From positions 347,231,380-347,295,379 of the forward strand of contig NC_077229.1 in NCBI RefSeq assembly GCF_027887165.1: DNA of 64,000 nt, given 5' to 3'. This DNA is from Monodelphis domestica. Taxonomy: Eukaryota; Chordata; Mammalia; Didelphimorphia; Didelphidae. Shown in pieces: positions 32,285 to 43,834 of this stretch; the stretch's first letter is position 1, and every line of letters begins with the position of its first letter. The position numbers and the translations under genes were made by a program. Under the pieces are notes generated by a model that had not been told where the DNA came from, ran no database searches, and saw only the letters and a program-made list of their open reading frames with translations.

Positions 32285-33812
32285 CATTTTCACATTGTTG
32301 TCTTCTTCTGAGTTCATCTTAGTCTTCCTATCATCATAGTATCTTTTTAGGGTCAAATTCTTTTTTTGTTGTATACTCATTTTCCCAGCCCCTTTCTTGA
32401 TTTCAGACTTTATGTTAAAGTTGGACTCTGCTCACCTGGGAATGGGGAAGCACTGTGCTAAGCTTCAGACTTTTTAGTGCTGCTGTTTTCAGAACTAGAT
32501 CTGGGGGTCTAAAAGGTTTTGGTGCTTCCAAAGTAGTGCGATCTTGGAAGTGGTATGGTTACTGCTTACCTGGTCTGGGTTCTGGTCTTTACTCTGGAAG
32601 AGCTTTTGGTCCTCTGTGCACACAGTGTTAACACTTTTCTTTTCTTAGGAACTGTGCCTAGGACCTCTACTCCTTTGCGGCAGACCACCAATGCTCCTCT
32701 TCAGCCTGGAACTGGGACCTAGAACTGTTATAGGTAATAGAGTTGCTAATCAGTGCCAACTATACCCAGTGCCAACAAAGGATCCCCTGTAATCTTCTAA
32801 AATAATTTTTTAAAATTCCAAGACATTTTATTTTCCCAGTTACATGTAATAATAATTTTCAACATGTTTTCCGAAATTATAAGATCTAAATTGTCTCCCT
32901 CCCTTTCTTCCCTCCATCTCTGTAGGAGATGATAAGCAATTTGATCTGTGTTTTATGTGTATTATCATGGAAAACATTCCACATTGGCCATTGTTTTAAG
33001 GCAATGCTCTTATAAAACCAAAACCCCAAAATAAAATCATAAATTCATATGAAAAATAGTGTGTTTTGATCTGCATCTGACTCCAGCAATTCTTTCTCTG
33101 GAGGTGGATAGCATTCTCTGTCATAAGACCTTCAGAATTGTCCTGGATCATTGTATTGCTGATTGTAGCTAAATCTTTCCAGGTGATCATTGTATAATAT
33201 TGTTGTTATTGTGTACCATGTTCTCCTGGTTCTGCTTATTTCATTCTGCATCAGTTCACACAGGTTTTTCCAACTTTTTCCCAGATCATTCTGCTCATTG
33301 TTTCTTTTAGCACAATAGTATTCCATTACCAACATGTACCACAATTTCTTTAGCCATTTCCCAGATGATGGGCATCCTCTCAATTTCCAATTCTTTGTTA
33401 CCACCAAAAGAGCAGCTATAAATATTCTAGCACAAGTAGGTCCTTTTGCCTTTTTTGATGATCACTTTGGGATACAGATCCAATAGTGATGTCCTATATT
33501 CTCTTTCTGATCAGAACTCCAAGTCCCTTACTATCACTGAACCAAGAGCTCCCATAGCTTCTACTTTTGCCCCCACTGCCTGTGTGGGCTCCAGACAGGC
33601 CTCCACCCTCGAGTTACAGGCTTTTCTTGCCAACCTCTTACATTTACTTAGGTCAGAAAAATGTCTCACCTGACCTTTTGTTTGCTCTGCTGCTCTGAAA
33701 CTTGATTTTAGGTACTATTTTAAAGTTGTTGGGTTTTTTTTTTTTTGGTAGAGGAATGTTGGTAGATTTTAGTTGGGTGATAGCTCCTCATCCACCATCT
33801 TGACTTTTCACA
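32285..33812 (-). mobile_element. L1 5' UTR in two parts (32285-32795 and 33485-33812)
   Basis: The right end, 'catccaccatcttgactttt', is the antisense of an L1 start (aagtCAAGATGGtgg). The left part has the G/C-richer UTR look of the L1 5' block at 8.6-9.4 kb. A 5'-truncated L1 3' end at 32,796-33,480 lies between them. That the two parts are one element is inference. Confidence 0.45.
32796..33480 (-). mobile_element. 5'-truncated L1 with ORF2 C-terminus and 3' UTR
   Basis: The minus strand has an open stretch at 33,132-33,407 reading NWKLRGCPSSGKWLKKLWYM and then VMEYYCAKRN. This is the conserved C-terminal L1 ORF2 segment after the cysteine-rich region. The 3' UTR follows to 32,796, where 'ttttaaaattccaagacat' may be the A-rich end. 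Same orientation as the L1 5' fragment around it. Confidence 0.85.
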
Positions 33813-33814
33813 AC

Positions 33815-34029
33815 TGTATAGTTATGGGCTGGTTGCCTTGCTTGGGTAGAAAGTGAAAGGGCTAGTTATAAAAAATGAAAACAAAAGGCTAGAAAGCAAT
33901 TATCTGAGTCATATTGACATTTATTGTAGGAAGTTGTAAATTACAAAATGTCAGGGTCCAGATCTATCCCAGCTTGGCCAAAGATCCAGTGCTTATATGT
34001 AACTGGTATATATAGAGACGAATTACACA
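33815..34029 (-). mobile_element. small LTR fossil (215 bp), antisense
   Basis: On the minus strand the block starts TGTGTAATTC and ends in ACTATACA, so it has TG...CA ends. It has an AATAAA signal ('ctacaataaatgtcaatatg') and a TATA-like word ('ctatatataccag') near its start. Directly upstream on the minus strand is a polypurine tract ('aagggggaggac'), the arrangement expected for a 3' LTR. No partner LTR was found. Confidence 0.7.
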
Positions 34030-34879
34030 GTCCTCCCCCTTAAAAAGGGGGGATCTTCTGAACACATCTTTTCAGAGGGGGTGATCAGAGAAGGTCTCTT
34101 TTTTAAAGAAGGTGTATTCTATAAAATAATAATTAATTCCACATATGGTAAAAGCCAAGGTCACTTTTGGGAACTTCAAAGCCAACTGAGATATTATACC
34201 AACTGAACATCTTTCAGGGTGCTAGACTCATGCACACAGCTCCCCTAGGCAAGGATATCTTGCCAAGATATTTTAGAGGATTATCTTTGTGATTTTTATT
34301 CACCATATGATCATTGATTCTCATACACAATTATTCAATTAATTAATAATTGGGGTTATTGCTTATCATTAAGTCTACTATGATTACAACTTATTATTAT
34401 ACTATTGGCCATCTAAGAGGGTACATGAAGAAGTTATACACACATAAAATATTAATAAAACAATGAATAGATCCTAATTAAAACCACTTAACTAAGTTAC
34501 CTATTACATAATGAAATACCTTTCTTCTCTGCATTCTACCAGAAAATGAAATATTCATGGAAAAGAATGAAGGAGTAATTTAAGATGAAAATAAAGAAGA
34601 TTATAAAATGTCAGGAGATTGGAGGGTACAAGAATGTGACATGGTGGAGGAAGGGAAGTTGAAGGGTCAATGAACTGCTGGACATCTAGAATGAATTGAA
34701 GATTATTTCAATGGAGAGTGTAATTGAATCCTTAAATAGGGAGTAGCTTGCCATGCTACTTAATATAGTATTTGACCAAACTTGGATTAAAACACCTCTT
34801 CTTAAATTCAGAATAGGGGAAACATGGCTTGAAAACAATTAAAATGAAAGGATTTAAGAGATTTTAGTGATTTGTAAGC
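34030..34879 (-). mobile_element. probable internal region of the same LTR fossil (right edge unknown), then unassigned DNA
   Basis: Starts with the polypurine tract next to the LTR. No coding similarity is visible, and the A+T-rich sequence could belong to the element or to flanking host DNA. The assignment beyond about 34,100 is inference. Confidence 0.35.
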
Positions 34880-35312
34880 TCTGTGTTAGTCAGGAGTGTA
34901 ATGTGGCAGCCAAGAGAAATAACTCAATATTCTGTTGCATCATAGAAGCATCATATCCAGGTCATGGGAGGTAATAGTACCCAGTGTACTCTGACCTAGT
35001 CTGACCACACTTGGAAAATTTATTTTTTAAAAAATTACTAGGAATGACATGAATAGAAAGATCTGCAAAAGAATTTGACCAAGATGGAGAAAGGATGGAG
35101 ACCATACCATCTGGGCATTAGCTGGAAGAATGGAGATTGTTCCACATGTAGGAAAAATGACTTAAAGAAGTTATAACTGTCTTCAAGCCCTCCAGGGCTT
35201 CCATGTGAAAGAGGAATTATATATTAGCTCTACTTGACACTAGAGATCATAGTGGTAGAAGTTGCAGAGAGGTATACCTAAGGAAGAACTTCCTAACAAT
35301 GTGAGTGATGTT
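34880..35312 (+). mobile_element. L3/CR1 LINE 3' region
   Basis: 'gtaatgtggcagccaagaga', 'tgacctagtctgaccacact', 'ttataactgtcttcaagccc' and 'aaggaagaacttcctaacaa' are in L3 order. The terminal part beyond is lost. Confidence 0.7.
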
Positions 35313-35405
35313 AGAAGGGAAGGGGAGGGAAGGCAAGGGAAAGAAAAAGAAAAAGGAAGAGAAAGAAAAAGAAGGGAAGGGAAGGAAAGGGAAGGGAAGG
35401 GAAGA
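35313..35405. repeat. purine-rich GGGAA/GAAAA low-complexity tract
   Basis: Almost uninterrupted purines on the plus strand. It gives spurious Lys/Glu/Gly frames. Confidence 0.93.
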
Positions 35406-35600
35406 AGCATTTATTAAGACCCTATTATTCAGGCATTGTGCTAAATGCTTCATAGATATAACCTATTTGATCCTCAGATGCATGGGAGGTACATGCTATC
35501 ATTATGATACCCATTTTACAGATGAGAAAACTGAGGCAAACAGAGGTTAGGTGATTTGATCAGTCACACAGATAGTAAATCTCTGTGCTGCATTGGTTCT
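35406..35600 (-). repeat. MIR/THER1-type CORE-SINE, antisense
   Basis: 'gaagcatttattaagaccct', 'tcaggcattgtgctaaatgc', 'cattttacagatgagaaaac' and 'gatttgatcagtcacacaga'. Confidence 0.75.
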
Positions 35601-35997
35601 CAGGGTTTCCTAATGATAAACCCAGAATTTTGCTTCAAGAGTGCTTTTCATATAATGAAGTGCATTTTAGGCCAGGTGTGGATTGGACTATTTTAAAAAT
35701 AAGGGAAGAGAAAGGAAGGAAAGGGAGTGAAATGGAAGAAACAAAGGACCTAGGAATGTCTTTTCTAGCTTTGCAGTTGTGTGATTTTGTATAAATTATT
35801 GCACTGGGCTTTGTGAAGATACCAAGAGAAACAAATCATGACCTCTTCCACCAGGAACCTACAGTTTATCAGAAAACCATAGTCTGTTACTGCTTTAATT
35901 GAAAGACAAGAAATACCTAAAATGTTTTTTTTTTTAAGTCTTCTCTTTGCATGTCATTCAAGAACAAAGGTGAACTGACTCCTGGGATGCTTGATCT
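35601..35997. other. no recognised feature
   Basis: About 400 bp; nothing I can name. Confidence 0.4.
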
Positions 35998-36290
35998 CAA
36001 TCAGTCAATCAGTAAACATTTATTAAGTGCCTACTACTTCCAAGCATTATGCTAAGCATTGGAGATAGAAATAAAAGAGACAAAAGACAGTCTTTACTCC
36101 CAATGAGCTTACAATTTAATGGGGAAGATAGCATATAAACAAATGGAGATAAAACAAGCTATATGCAGGATAAAGAAGAAATAATTAACAAAAGGAAGAT
36201 GCCACAATGAAGAGAGATTGGGAAGGTTTAGTGCAGAAAGTGGGATTTTAGAGATGTGATACAGTAAACATGAAAAGAAGCTTCACACAA
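35998..36290 (-). mobile_element. L2 3' end, antisense
   Basis: 'tcagtcaatcagtaaacatt', 'gacaaaagacagtctttact', 'caatgagcttacaatttaat' and 'caagctatatgcaggataaa', a good antisense L2 tail. Confidence 0.85.
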
Positions 36291-36499
36291 ATAGGAAGAT
36301 CTTGGCCACCTTTTCCCCCAAGTATCGCAGCATCTCAGTCTCTTTGGTCCTGCTAAAAACCCAGAAGAAGATGCTTTGCCATCTGCTTTGCTGCTAAACC
36401 TTAAGAATCATGAAGTCTTACCATTGGCACTTAGCACAGTGCTTTGCATGCAGAAGCAATAAAATGTAAATGTATTTGCAAAATTTTAGCCTGACTGCT

Positions 36500-37110
36500 T
36501 TTTTTAAACTTTATTTTTTTCAATTGCTTGAAGAAACAATATTTTACAATTGTTTTCTGACATTTTGTGATTTAGATTTTCTTCCTCTTTCTTCCTCTCC
36601 TCCCTCTCTGAGGTGCTAAATGGTTTGTTATGGGTTATACCAGTGCTTTTATGAATATATATTTCCAAATATCCCATGCCTTGACAGAAGATACTTATCA
36701 CATATGCATTAAAAAACTAATGAAAGAAAAAAAAAGGAAAAGAGGGCATGCTTTGATCTGCATTCAGATTCTAATAATTCATTCTTTGGCTGTGGATAGC
36801 ATTTTTTAATTTTGAGTCCCTTAGGGTTAACTTGGGATCTATTTTGGCTGATAATAGTTCAGTCCTGCACAGTTCATCATTGTATATTATTTCTATTACT
36901 GTATACACTCTTCTCCTGGTTCTGCTCACTTCATTTTGAATCAGTTCATATAAGTCTTTCCAGGTTTTTCTGAACTCATCCTGTTTATCATTTCTTATGG
37001 CACCATCATATTCCACATTCCATTACAACCACATACCACCACTTGTTCAGCCACTCACCAATTGATGGATACCCCATTTCCAGTTCTTTGCTGCTACAAC
37101 AAGAGATGCT
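36500..37110 (-). mobile_element. 5'-truncated L1 with ORF2 C-terminus, antisense
   Basis: The minus-strand stretch at 36,771-37,016 reads MEYDGAIRNDKQDEFRKTWK then QNEVSRTRR, the C-terminal L1 ORF2 segment (compare MEYYCAKRN and QNEISRTRR in the copy at 33.1 kb). The 3' UTR extends to about 36,500. It ends near 37,110 in a TA run. Confidence 0.82.
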
Positions 37111-37239
37111 AATATATATATAAGTATATATATTTTTTGCAAGTAGGTCCTTTTCCACCTGACTCCTTATCTAACAGACTGTAACAAAACTTAAAGACTT
37201 TTAAATGTTTTTCTCTAAACAATTAAATAATTTAAATTC

Positions 37240-37253
37240 TATCTACCCATCTA

Positions 37254-37290
<37 letters not shown>

Positions 37291-37411
37291 GTCTGTGTCT
37301 CTCTGTCTGTCTGTCTGTTTATCTATCCATCCATCACTATCTATCTATCCATTCATATCTATCTATCTATCTATCTATTTATCTATCTATCCATCCCTAT
37401 TTATCCATCTA

Positions 37412-37459
<48 letters not shown>

Positions 37460-37488
37460 CTTATTTATCCATCCATAGCTATCAATCA

Positions 37489-37549
<61 letters not shown>

Positions 37550-37570
37550 CCTCTGTCTATATCATCTCTC
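37240..37570. repeat. (TATC)n microsatellite, about 330 bp
   Basis: Long interrupted TATC array with CATC and TGTC variants. The 187-codon plus-strand frame (Ser-Ile-Tyr-Leu repeats) across it is an artefact, not a gene. Confidence 0.97.
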
Positions 37571-37639
37571 TTTCTCTCTGTCTCTGACTTTTTTTCATCA
37601 TTAGATCCATTGTTACTACCTGAGAGAGAATACTTAGGA

Positions 37640-38060
37640 ATCCTTTTTCCTGAACTCCAATTTCAATTCAGGAAGACCTGGGTTCAAATACTACCCCAGA
37701 CATTTAATAGTTGTGTGACTCTGGGCAAATCAGTTGATATCTTTCAGCCTCAGTTTCCTCATTTGTAAAATGGAGATGATAATATTAACTTCTTTTTTTT
37801 TAAACCCCTACCTTCCATATTGGAATCAATACTGTATATTGGTTCTAAGGCAGAAGAGCAGTAAGGGCTAGGCAATGGGAGTAGGTGATTTCCCCAGGGT
37901 CATGTAGGTCAGAAATATCTGAAGCCAGATTTGACCTTTGGTCTCTGAGTCTGGCTCTCAATCTAAGGTTGTTGTAAAAATTGAATGAAAGAGTATAGGT
38001 AAGGTACTTTGTAAACCTTAAAGTACTATATCAATGTTAAGCATTGTTGTTATTATTTTT
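37640..38060 (+). repeat. MIR/THER1-type SINE in two halves (37640-37786 and 37966-38060)
   Basis: Left: 'cctgggttcaaatactaccc', 'cctcagtttcctcatttgta'. Right: 'aaggttgttgtaaaaattga' and 'gtaaaccttaaagtactata'. A tRNA-SINE in reverse orientation lies between. Confidence 0.8.
37787..37965 (-). repeat. marsupial tRNA-SINE (WSINE/SINE1 type) inside a MIR/THER SINE
   Basis: T run, 'tggaatcaatactgtatatt', 'agaagagcagtaagggctag' and 'gtctggctctcaatctaa'. The head is truncated. Confidence 0.85.
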
Positions 38061-40589
38061 AATATAGAAGAGGTCACTAGATTATTGAGTAGAACTCCTT
38101 ATGGAGGGGTGTGGGCACAAGTCACGCAAGATGGGCAGGCCTGGATGTGCTGTAATCTCTACCTCTGGAGAGAATGTCCACCTTGATGGCCCAATAGGAC
38201 TTTTGGAGTACTGGAAAGCAAATACAGTGACCTCTCATTCACAAAAGATTCAAGAATATGTTGTCCTTGGTCATGCTGGTCATGAATATGCAGCTACTTG
38301 GAAGGATTTTTTTAACCTTAAAAAATATTGGCATATACTTATAACAGTTAATGTAGACCACTTCTGCAAGCTTTTCATTTCTGAGTTTAAACTGTGGTAT
38401 TTTAATTATGCATAAATGATGATGGAGTGACTGAAGTTTCCATGCCAAAGGAAATTCCTGAGAAAGGCTTTATTAACACTGAGCATTTCTAGCTGATGTG
38501 GAAAGCTCCATTCCACTTAACTGAAGAGGGGGCAGAAATGGCATTCATTATATTTAAACCCTTTTAGCCGTGGAACTCTAGATGGAGATGGAGAAATCAT
38601 TTCTCTGGTGATTTTGAAGTTGCTCTCCTCCCTGTCACCTTACCTGACCTTGCTGGTGATTCCTTCTGGTTCACTGTATCAATTCCTTTACATCAATTCG
38701 TAGTCAATGCAGGCAAAGGATGAGAAGAGGTTAAGGAGCTTGGATCCATTTATATTGGAACCTTACTCTAGTGTCTAATGAGAATTCCTGTTCTCTTTTT
38801 TCTTTCTGTCTTCAGGGGCCTAGGATGATTTTTCCTAAGCACTTTCATTTAACTTGATACAAAATGGAAGATGAGAATTAATGATACCTTCTGCCAGGAA
38901 ATTTAAAGTCCTATTAACTCTCAGAGTTGCTTAGTATTAATAATTTAGGGATAGGATTTTGGTCTGGGAAGGTAGGCCAGTCAGACATTATGGTAGAGAC
39001 CCGGTGGGCAGCCCAGGGAAGGGAAGCAGACCAAGATGATTTGTTCTACATTTTAGATCCACCTTCTGCGTAAGCAGTTATTGATGTAAGGGTGTTAGCA
39101 GGCTTCAGGAAAAAGTTGGTGTCTGCCTAACTTATGCTTCTGATTAATTTTCTATCATTCTGTATGCTCTAAGTAAATGGATTAAAGAACCATTTGATCT
39201 TCAAAAAGAGGTTTAAGGTTGCTTTGATGATTAAGTACCCAAGGGACACAATGGATTATCATGGATAATGGATTAGAAGTGGAGGGGACATTAAAAAAGA
39301 AACTGAACTCTTCCCCTTGTCATAGAGTTCTATGGGTTTAGGAGGTTTAATTTGAGGAGCTGGTTAACTCCTTCATGCAACTGGATGAGCAAGGTGGAGA
39401 AGCTAGGAAAATGCATTCAGCACTAAGGAAATTCCTGCTTCTTACTAGTGTGATACTAATAGCTGAATGAAGCCCAGTGGGCTTTGGGGCTATTAGAAGG
39501 GGATATTTTTGCTTAGGAGGGGAAGAATTTAGATGCATTTAGATGCAGTATAACTCCTTAAAGACCATGCTCATGAGTACAAGGATTTTACCACAGGGCA
39601 ATCTTTATCCAGTAAACAGGGAGGCATTTTGGTACTGTATTAGAGGGCTGGTTTGGGTATAATGGAGAAAGGGTAGATGATCCCAGAAAGTAGAAGGAGG
39701 GTGAGATGGATTCCCCCCTTCAGTCTTCTTCAAATATGTCTCTCCACTAACCTTGCCTTTATACCCCTCCAATAACTGATTAATGGGTGAACCTTTTCCC
39801 TTGGGGGAAGAGAGAGAAATCAGCTCTCTTCCCCCTTCAATGTGACAAGGAAGTCACTTGAAGATAACTGACAACTTTTTTCTAACAACTGGTGGTTAGG
39901 GGTAAGATAACAAGATGTCTGCAAGTTGAAGTTTATAGGAAAGAGGGTAAGGAAAGTCCCCGTCTGCTACAAATATCTTCCTCCCTCCCCCCAAAGTTGA
40001 GAGACCCAGGCTTGTCAGGGTTTGGTGACCCCTGGTCTTATCACAGCAGAGCCAGGGTGTCACAGGAGCTGTGTGAGATCTTCTGGTACTGTTCTTCTTC
40101 TCAGGGTTTGCCACCACTCTTGGTGTCTTTGGGGGGGGGGGATGGTGATTAGGATCAATGAGGGATTTTGTATGGCTCAGGAGAGAAATCTCTGATCAGC
40201 CTGTCACCATTGGCTTTCTCAAGATAGATCAACTGTCTCCCCCAGGAATCTCCTCTTCCCTCCAGATTCCAAACCTCCTTCACCATCCCCCACTTTGGAT
40301 GCAAACGTTGGCATGTCCTCCAGGCTCTGTCCCTCAAAGTCTCTGGATCATTCCTCTATCAGTACAATGACAGGAGCCCTGAATTTGGAATTTGTCAGGT
40401 TCCAAGTGCAGGGACATACTCTTTTGGCCTAAAGAAAATTCCACCATTTCTTCTGTCTGAACATTCCTTAGCCCATGTGCATGGGCAATAAAAGACTTGC
40501 TCAGTCTCTTTAAGGTGAACAGTGGTGTCAGCTCCCAAAATACACTCTTCCAGAATAGAGTTCCAGATTTTTGAAGGCAAATGTTAGAG
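38061..40589. other. long repeat-poor stretch
   Basis: About 2.5 kb in which I recognise no repeat and no convincing exon. The longest frame here (104 codons from 38,101) shows no known domain. A G run near 40,131 is the only low-complexity sequence. This could be unique host intergenic or intronic DNA. Confidence 0.4.
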
Positions 40590-40768
40590 TTTTTTTTGAA
40601 ACCCTTATCTTTTATCTTAGAATTTATACTGTATATTGCTGCTAAGGCAGAAGAGTGCCAAGGGCTAGGCAACTGGGGTTAAGTGGCTTGCCCAGGGTCA
40701 TACAACTAAGAAGTATCTGAGGCTTCTCTCGACTCCAGACCTGGTGCTTTATCTACCTAGCTGCCCCA
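40590..40768 (-). repeat. marsupial tRNA-SINE (WSINE/SINE1 type), antisense
   Basis: T run, 'tcttagaatttatactgtat', 'tggcttgcccagggtcatac' and 'tctacctagctgcccc'. Confidence 0.85.
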
Positions 40769-40769
40769 T

Positions 40770-40945
40770 AGAGGTTCCTTGTTGTAATATGAGACATGAG
40801 TTTGAATCCTTACTTTGCCATTCATTGTTGGTGTGACCTCAGACAAGTCATTTAATATATTCCTCAGTTTCCTCACCTGTAAAATCAAGGGGTTGACTAG
40901 ATAACCTCTTAAGGTCCCTTCCAGCTCTGAATCTGTGACCTTGTA
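40770..40945 (+). repeat. MIR-type SINE
   Basis: 'acatgagtttgaatccttac', 'ctcagtttcctcacctgtaa' and 'taaggtcccttccagctctg', abutting the previous SINE. Confidence 0.78.
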
Positions 40946-41639
40946 AACATCCTGTGCAATAATGTTAAAGCTTATTACAACATGACTTGCCTTTGGAGCA
41001 AATGTCAGCTCCCATGTCAGTAGGACATAGAGAGGAGGGTCACTCTATAGTCCTTTTTTATTTTTGACATTTAATTTTTTTCACTCTACATATCTGGCAA
41101 GAACTTGAAAACAAAATAAAATTATAAACTTGCTTCCTTTGAAAAAGAGAGAAATTCCAGAGACCAGTCCAATATCCTTTGTTTATTCAGAGATTTGGCA
41201 ACTGGTTGGATGAAAAGGGTTTCCTTATCCCCCTTTAGTCAGTGACTGTCAGTGACAAAAAAAAACAAAACAAAACAAAACAAAAAAAACACTTGACCCA
41301 TCCAATGGTGGCCTCCAAACAAAGCAATTTTCCAGTCAGGTTTTCCCAGTCCTTTTGTTAGTCTCTAATGAAGCATTTGCTGCCACCTTCAAGGGCAAAA
41401 TGGGGGTGGTAATGGTGTGCTCTCTTCTTTGAAGATTATCACCCTGACTTCCTGGTATTTCTTCTTCAGTTGTACTCTTTTTATAAACACCATTATAGTG
41501 ATTTCAAGGGCTCGAGTAGTCTTATGAATTTATAAAAGCATTTTGAGATTAAATTATATGTTGTAAAGGTAGAACATAAATGCAATCTCATTGTTCAATT
41601 AGGCAGTGACAGATGGATAGTATAAGAAAGTCCCTCCCA
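40946..41639. other. mostly unrecognised; (AAAAC)n at about 41,258-41,290
   Basis: There is a possible very old L1 3' scrap near 41,045-41,140 ('acatttaatttttttcactc'), too weak to call. The AAAAC run is clear. No gene. Confidence 0.4.
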
Positions 41640-41815
41640 GGATCTCTCATAATGGTGGTGCAGTATAAAAATGTGGAGTCAAAAATCAGGGTTTAAATCC
41701 TGGTTCTGCAACTTTTATACTGTGTAATTTTGGCAAGTCATACCCTTCCAGGGTCTCAGTTTCCCCATCTGTAGCAATACAGGCTTTCACAAAGTTGGGT
41801 TGGATAATGGGGGAG
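41640..41815 (+). repeat. MIR-type SINE
   Basis: 'cagggtttaaatcctggttc', 'attttggcaagtcataccct' and 'ctcagtttccccatctgtag'. Confidence 0.72.
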
Positions 41816-41954
41816 CATTCTGTTTCCTTTCATGGAAGGGACCTAGCCTTAATCCTAACCCTTTTCTTGACCCTGACTCTTAGGAAAAGGGCCACTGGGA
41901 AAGCATCCTATCTATGTACGCCTAAAACAAGACCTGGCATAAATATACTTTTCA

Positions 41955-42395
41955 TCATTTGCCAAATATTTTTATAAGGTCTCTAATCTTAACCTCAAAA
42001 CAACTTTGTTAGATAAGTCTTTTAGGTATTATTAACCCCATGGTAGAATGGGCAGCTAGGTGGCACAGTTGATATGGTCCTAGGCCAGGAATCAGGAAGA
42101 CCTGAGGTCAAATATGATCTGAGGCATTTCCTAGCCTTTCGACCCTGGACAAGTCTTTTAACCATGTTTGCCCCAGTTTCCTCATCTGTAAAATGAGCTG
42201 GAGAAGGAAATGGCAAACCACTACAGTATCTTGGCCCAGTCATGAATGACTAATGAAATGATTGAACAACAACAGAGATGAGAAACTTGAGGCACAAGCT
42301 TGTGACTTGAGTATGGTAAATTATTATCAGAGATGGGACTTGGATAGAGATCTTCCTTACACTTTATCCACTAATCCATGTTGACCCTGTAAAAA
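41955..42395 (-). repeat. MIR-type SINE in two halves (41955-42044 and 42279-42395)
   Basis: Left: 'cctcaaaacaactttgttag' and 'ggtattattaaccccatggt'. Right: 'gagatgagaaacttgaggca' and 'tatccactaatccatg'. An RTE-tailed SINE lies between them. Confidence 0.65.
42045..42278 (+). repeat. RTE-tailed marsupial tRNA-SINE, full length
   Basis: Head 'gggcagctaggtggcacagt', 'aggaagacctgaggtcaaat', 'gccccagtttcctcatctgt', 'gctggagaaggaaatggcaa' and tail 'tgattgaacaacaacag'. Confidence 0.9.
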
Positions 42396-43044
42396 TGAGA
42401 GGGTTAGACCAAGAGATGTCTATGTTCTCTTCTCTCCCTAAAATCCTCTGACCCATTTTCAGGCTGTAGACCTACAACCATATAAATTAGAGTTATTCTC
42501 TCTATAGTTTACTCAGGCAGAACTGTTGCCTTTAGCCTCTTTAGGACTGTGGATGATCTCTTTCTTGTCCCCTTTGGCTCCAGATCAAAACCACAGTTCT
42601 GACATTCACCTGCCTCCCCAACTCAGTGTCCCTCTGAATTCCGCCCTCAGGAAATCTTTGACTAGTCTTTGTCCTAGTTATGGGCTCTCAGTCTTATTTA
42701 ATTTTCTTTTTCTGAGTTGCCTCTCTTTATTCTGTTCGAAGATAATTTTCTTGGCTAGAGAACACAGAATCAACATAAGAGTTGAATGGTTTTGCCTGCT
42801 TCCTGTCATCTATTAACACTGCCCTTCTCCTTGTTGGCCTCTTTATGTCATCAAGGCTTGCCCCCACATTCTTGGTCTTCCTGTTCTGGGGGAGAAAGAG
42901 GCAGAAGTACAATAATGTAGGGGAAGGCTAGGCTCTCACTGATTGAGGCAGATTGTCAGCAACTGTTCTCAGAAGGGAAATGAAGGAACAGGAAGGCTCA
43001 CTTAAAGTGAAGGGAAGCAGTAGAAGGTATACAAGATCTGATCT
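42396..43044. other. no recognised feature
   Basis: About 650 bp; the 96-codon frame at 42,526 shows no domain and I do not call it a gene. Confidence 0.4.
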
Positions 43045-43245
43045 TAGGGCTTCTAGAGTGGAAAGGGACCATAGAGATAATGTAGTTGAATCCCTTCGGT
43101 TTATAGATGAGGAACCCAAAGCCCAGGAAAGCACAGTGACTTGTCCAAGGTCATATAGTTTGTAAATGTCAGAAGAGAGATTTAAACCAAGGTCCTTTGA
43201 TGCTAGAGCCAATATCCTTTCCAGTGTACTATCCTGCTTTTAGCT
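43045..43245 (-). repeat. MIR3/THER2-like SINE, antisense
   Basis: 'agtggaaagggaccatagag', 'ttatagatgaggaacccaaa', 'gacttgtccaaggtcatata' and 'ccaatatcctttccagtgta'. Confidence 0.78.
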
Positions 43246-43519
43246 GGTAGTTTTCTTCTCAACAACTAAAAAGTGATAAAGGGCAATTGGGACTGGTAAA
43301 GCTTATAAATTTATAACTTTTATTTATATAATTCCTTAAGGATTATAAAACCTGGAACCTTTGTTTCATTAAATGAAGGGGGAAGTTGAGTAGGAAGGTG
43401 AGAGAGGGTAGGAAGAGGATCTAACAAAACAAAACAAAACAAAACAAAACCAATCCAGAAAGAGAAGAAATAAAGCTTCTATTTTATTTTGTGTTTAATT
43501 CAGAATAATATATGTATAT

Positions 43520-43834
43520 TGTAAAAATTAAAATTAGATCTCAATAAATAAAATATTATATTTTAAGGGATTTATTAATGTTAATTAGAAATCAAGGAAT
43601 AAAGAGGTTACAAAATAAAGACCACCTGCCCATGGCTGATCAGCCAGTTCAAATGCCTGCCTTATCACCACCAAACTCAGGACAGGAAGTAAAGAGATGG
43701 GATCCTCTACTCTCCCCCTCCCCCCGCCCCTCCCGCCAATATCCCCTGTCTATAGGAAGTATGCAATGACAGGGAGTCAGTGGGCTCCCGGGAAATGTAG
43801 TTCTTTTTTAGGGTAACAGATTTTCAATTATACA
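43520..43834 (-). mobile_element. LTR fossil, same family as the pair at 54.7-58.2 kb
   Basis: On the minus strand it begins TGTATAATTGAAAATCTG and ends in ATTTTTACA, as do the LTRs at 54,706 and 57,875. Shared internal words are 'ctcaataa', 'gaaatcaaggaataaag', 'catggctgat', 'gaaatgtagttctttttt' and 'gggtaacagattttcaatt'. A polypurine stretch precedes it on the minus strand. It carries an insertion of C-rich low complexity (near 43,715) that the other copies lack. Confidence 0.85.

Noticed and set aside
35305-35550. Lys/Glu/Gly-rich plus-strand frame and its mirror
   Set aside because: Produced by the purine-rich low-complexity tract and an adjacent SINE.
37240-37570. Possible CRISPR-like regular repeats
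   Set aside because: Simple tetranucleotide array without unique spacers; the genome is vertebrate.
37205-37768. 187-codon plus-strand frame
   Set aside because: It is the translation of a TATC microsatellite (Ile/Tyr/Leu/Ser repeats) running into a SINE; no gene.
38101-38415. 104-codon plus-strand frame beginning MEGCGHKSRK
   Set aside because: No family recognised, no upstream or downstream exon signal; I considered an exon or a LINE piece but cannot support either.
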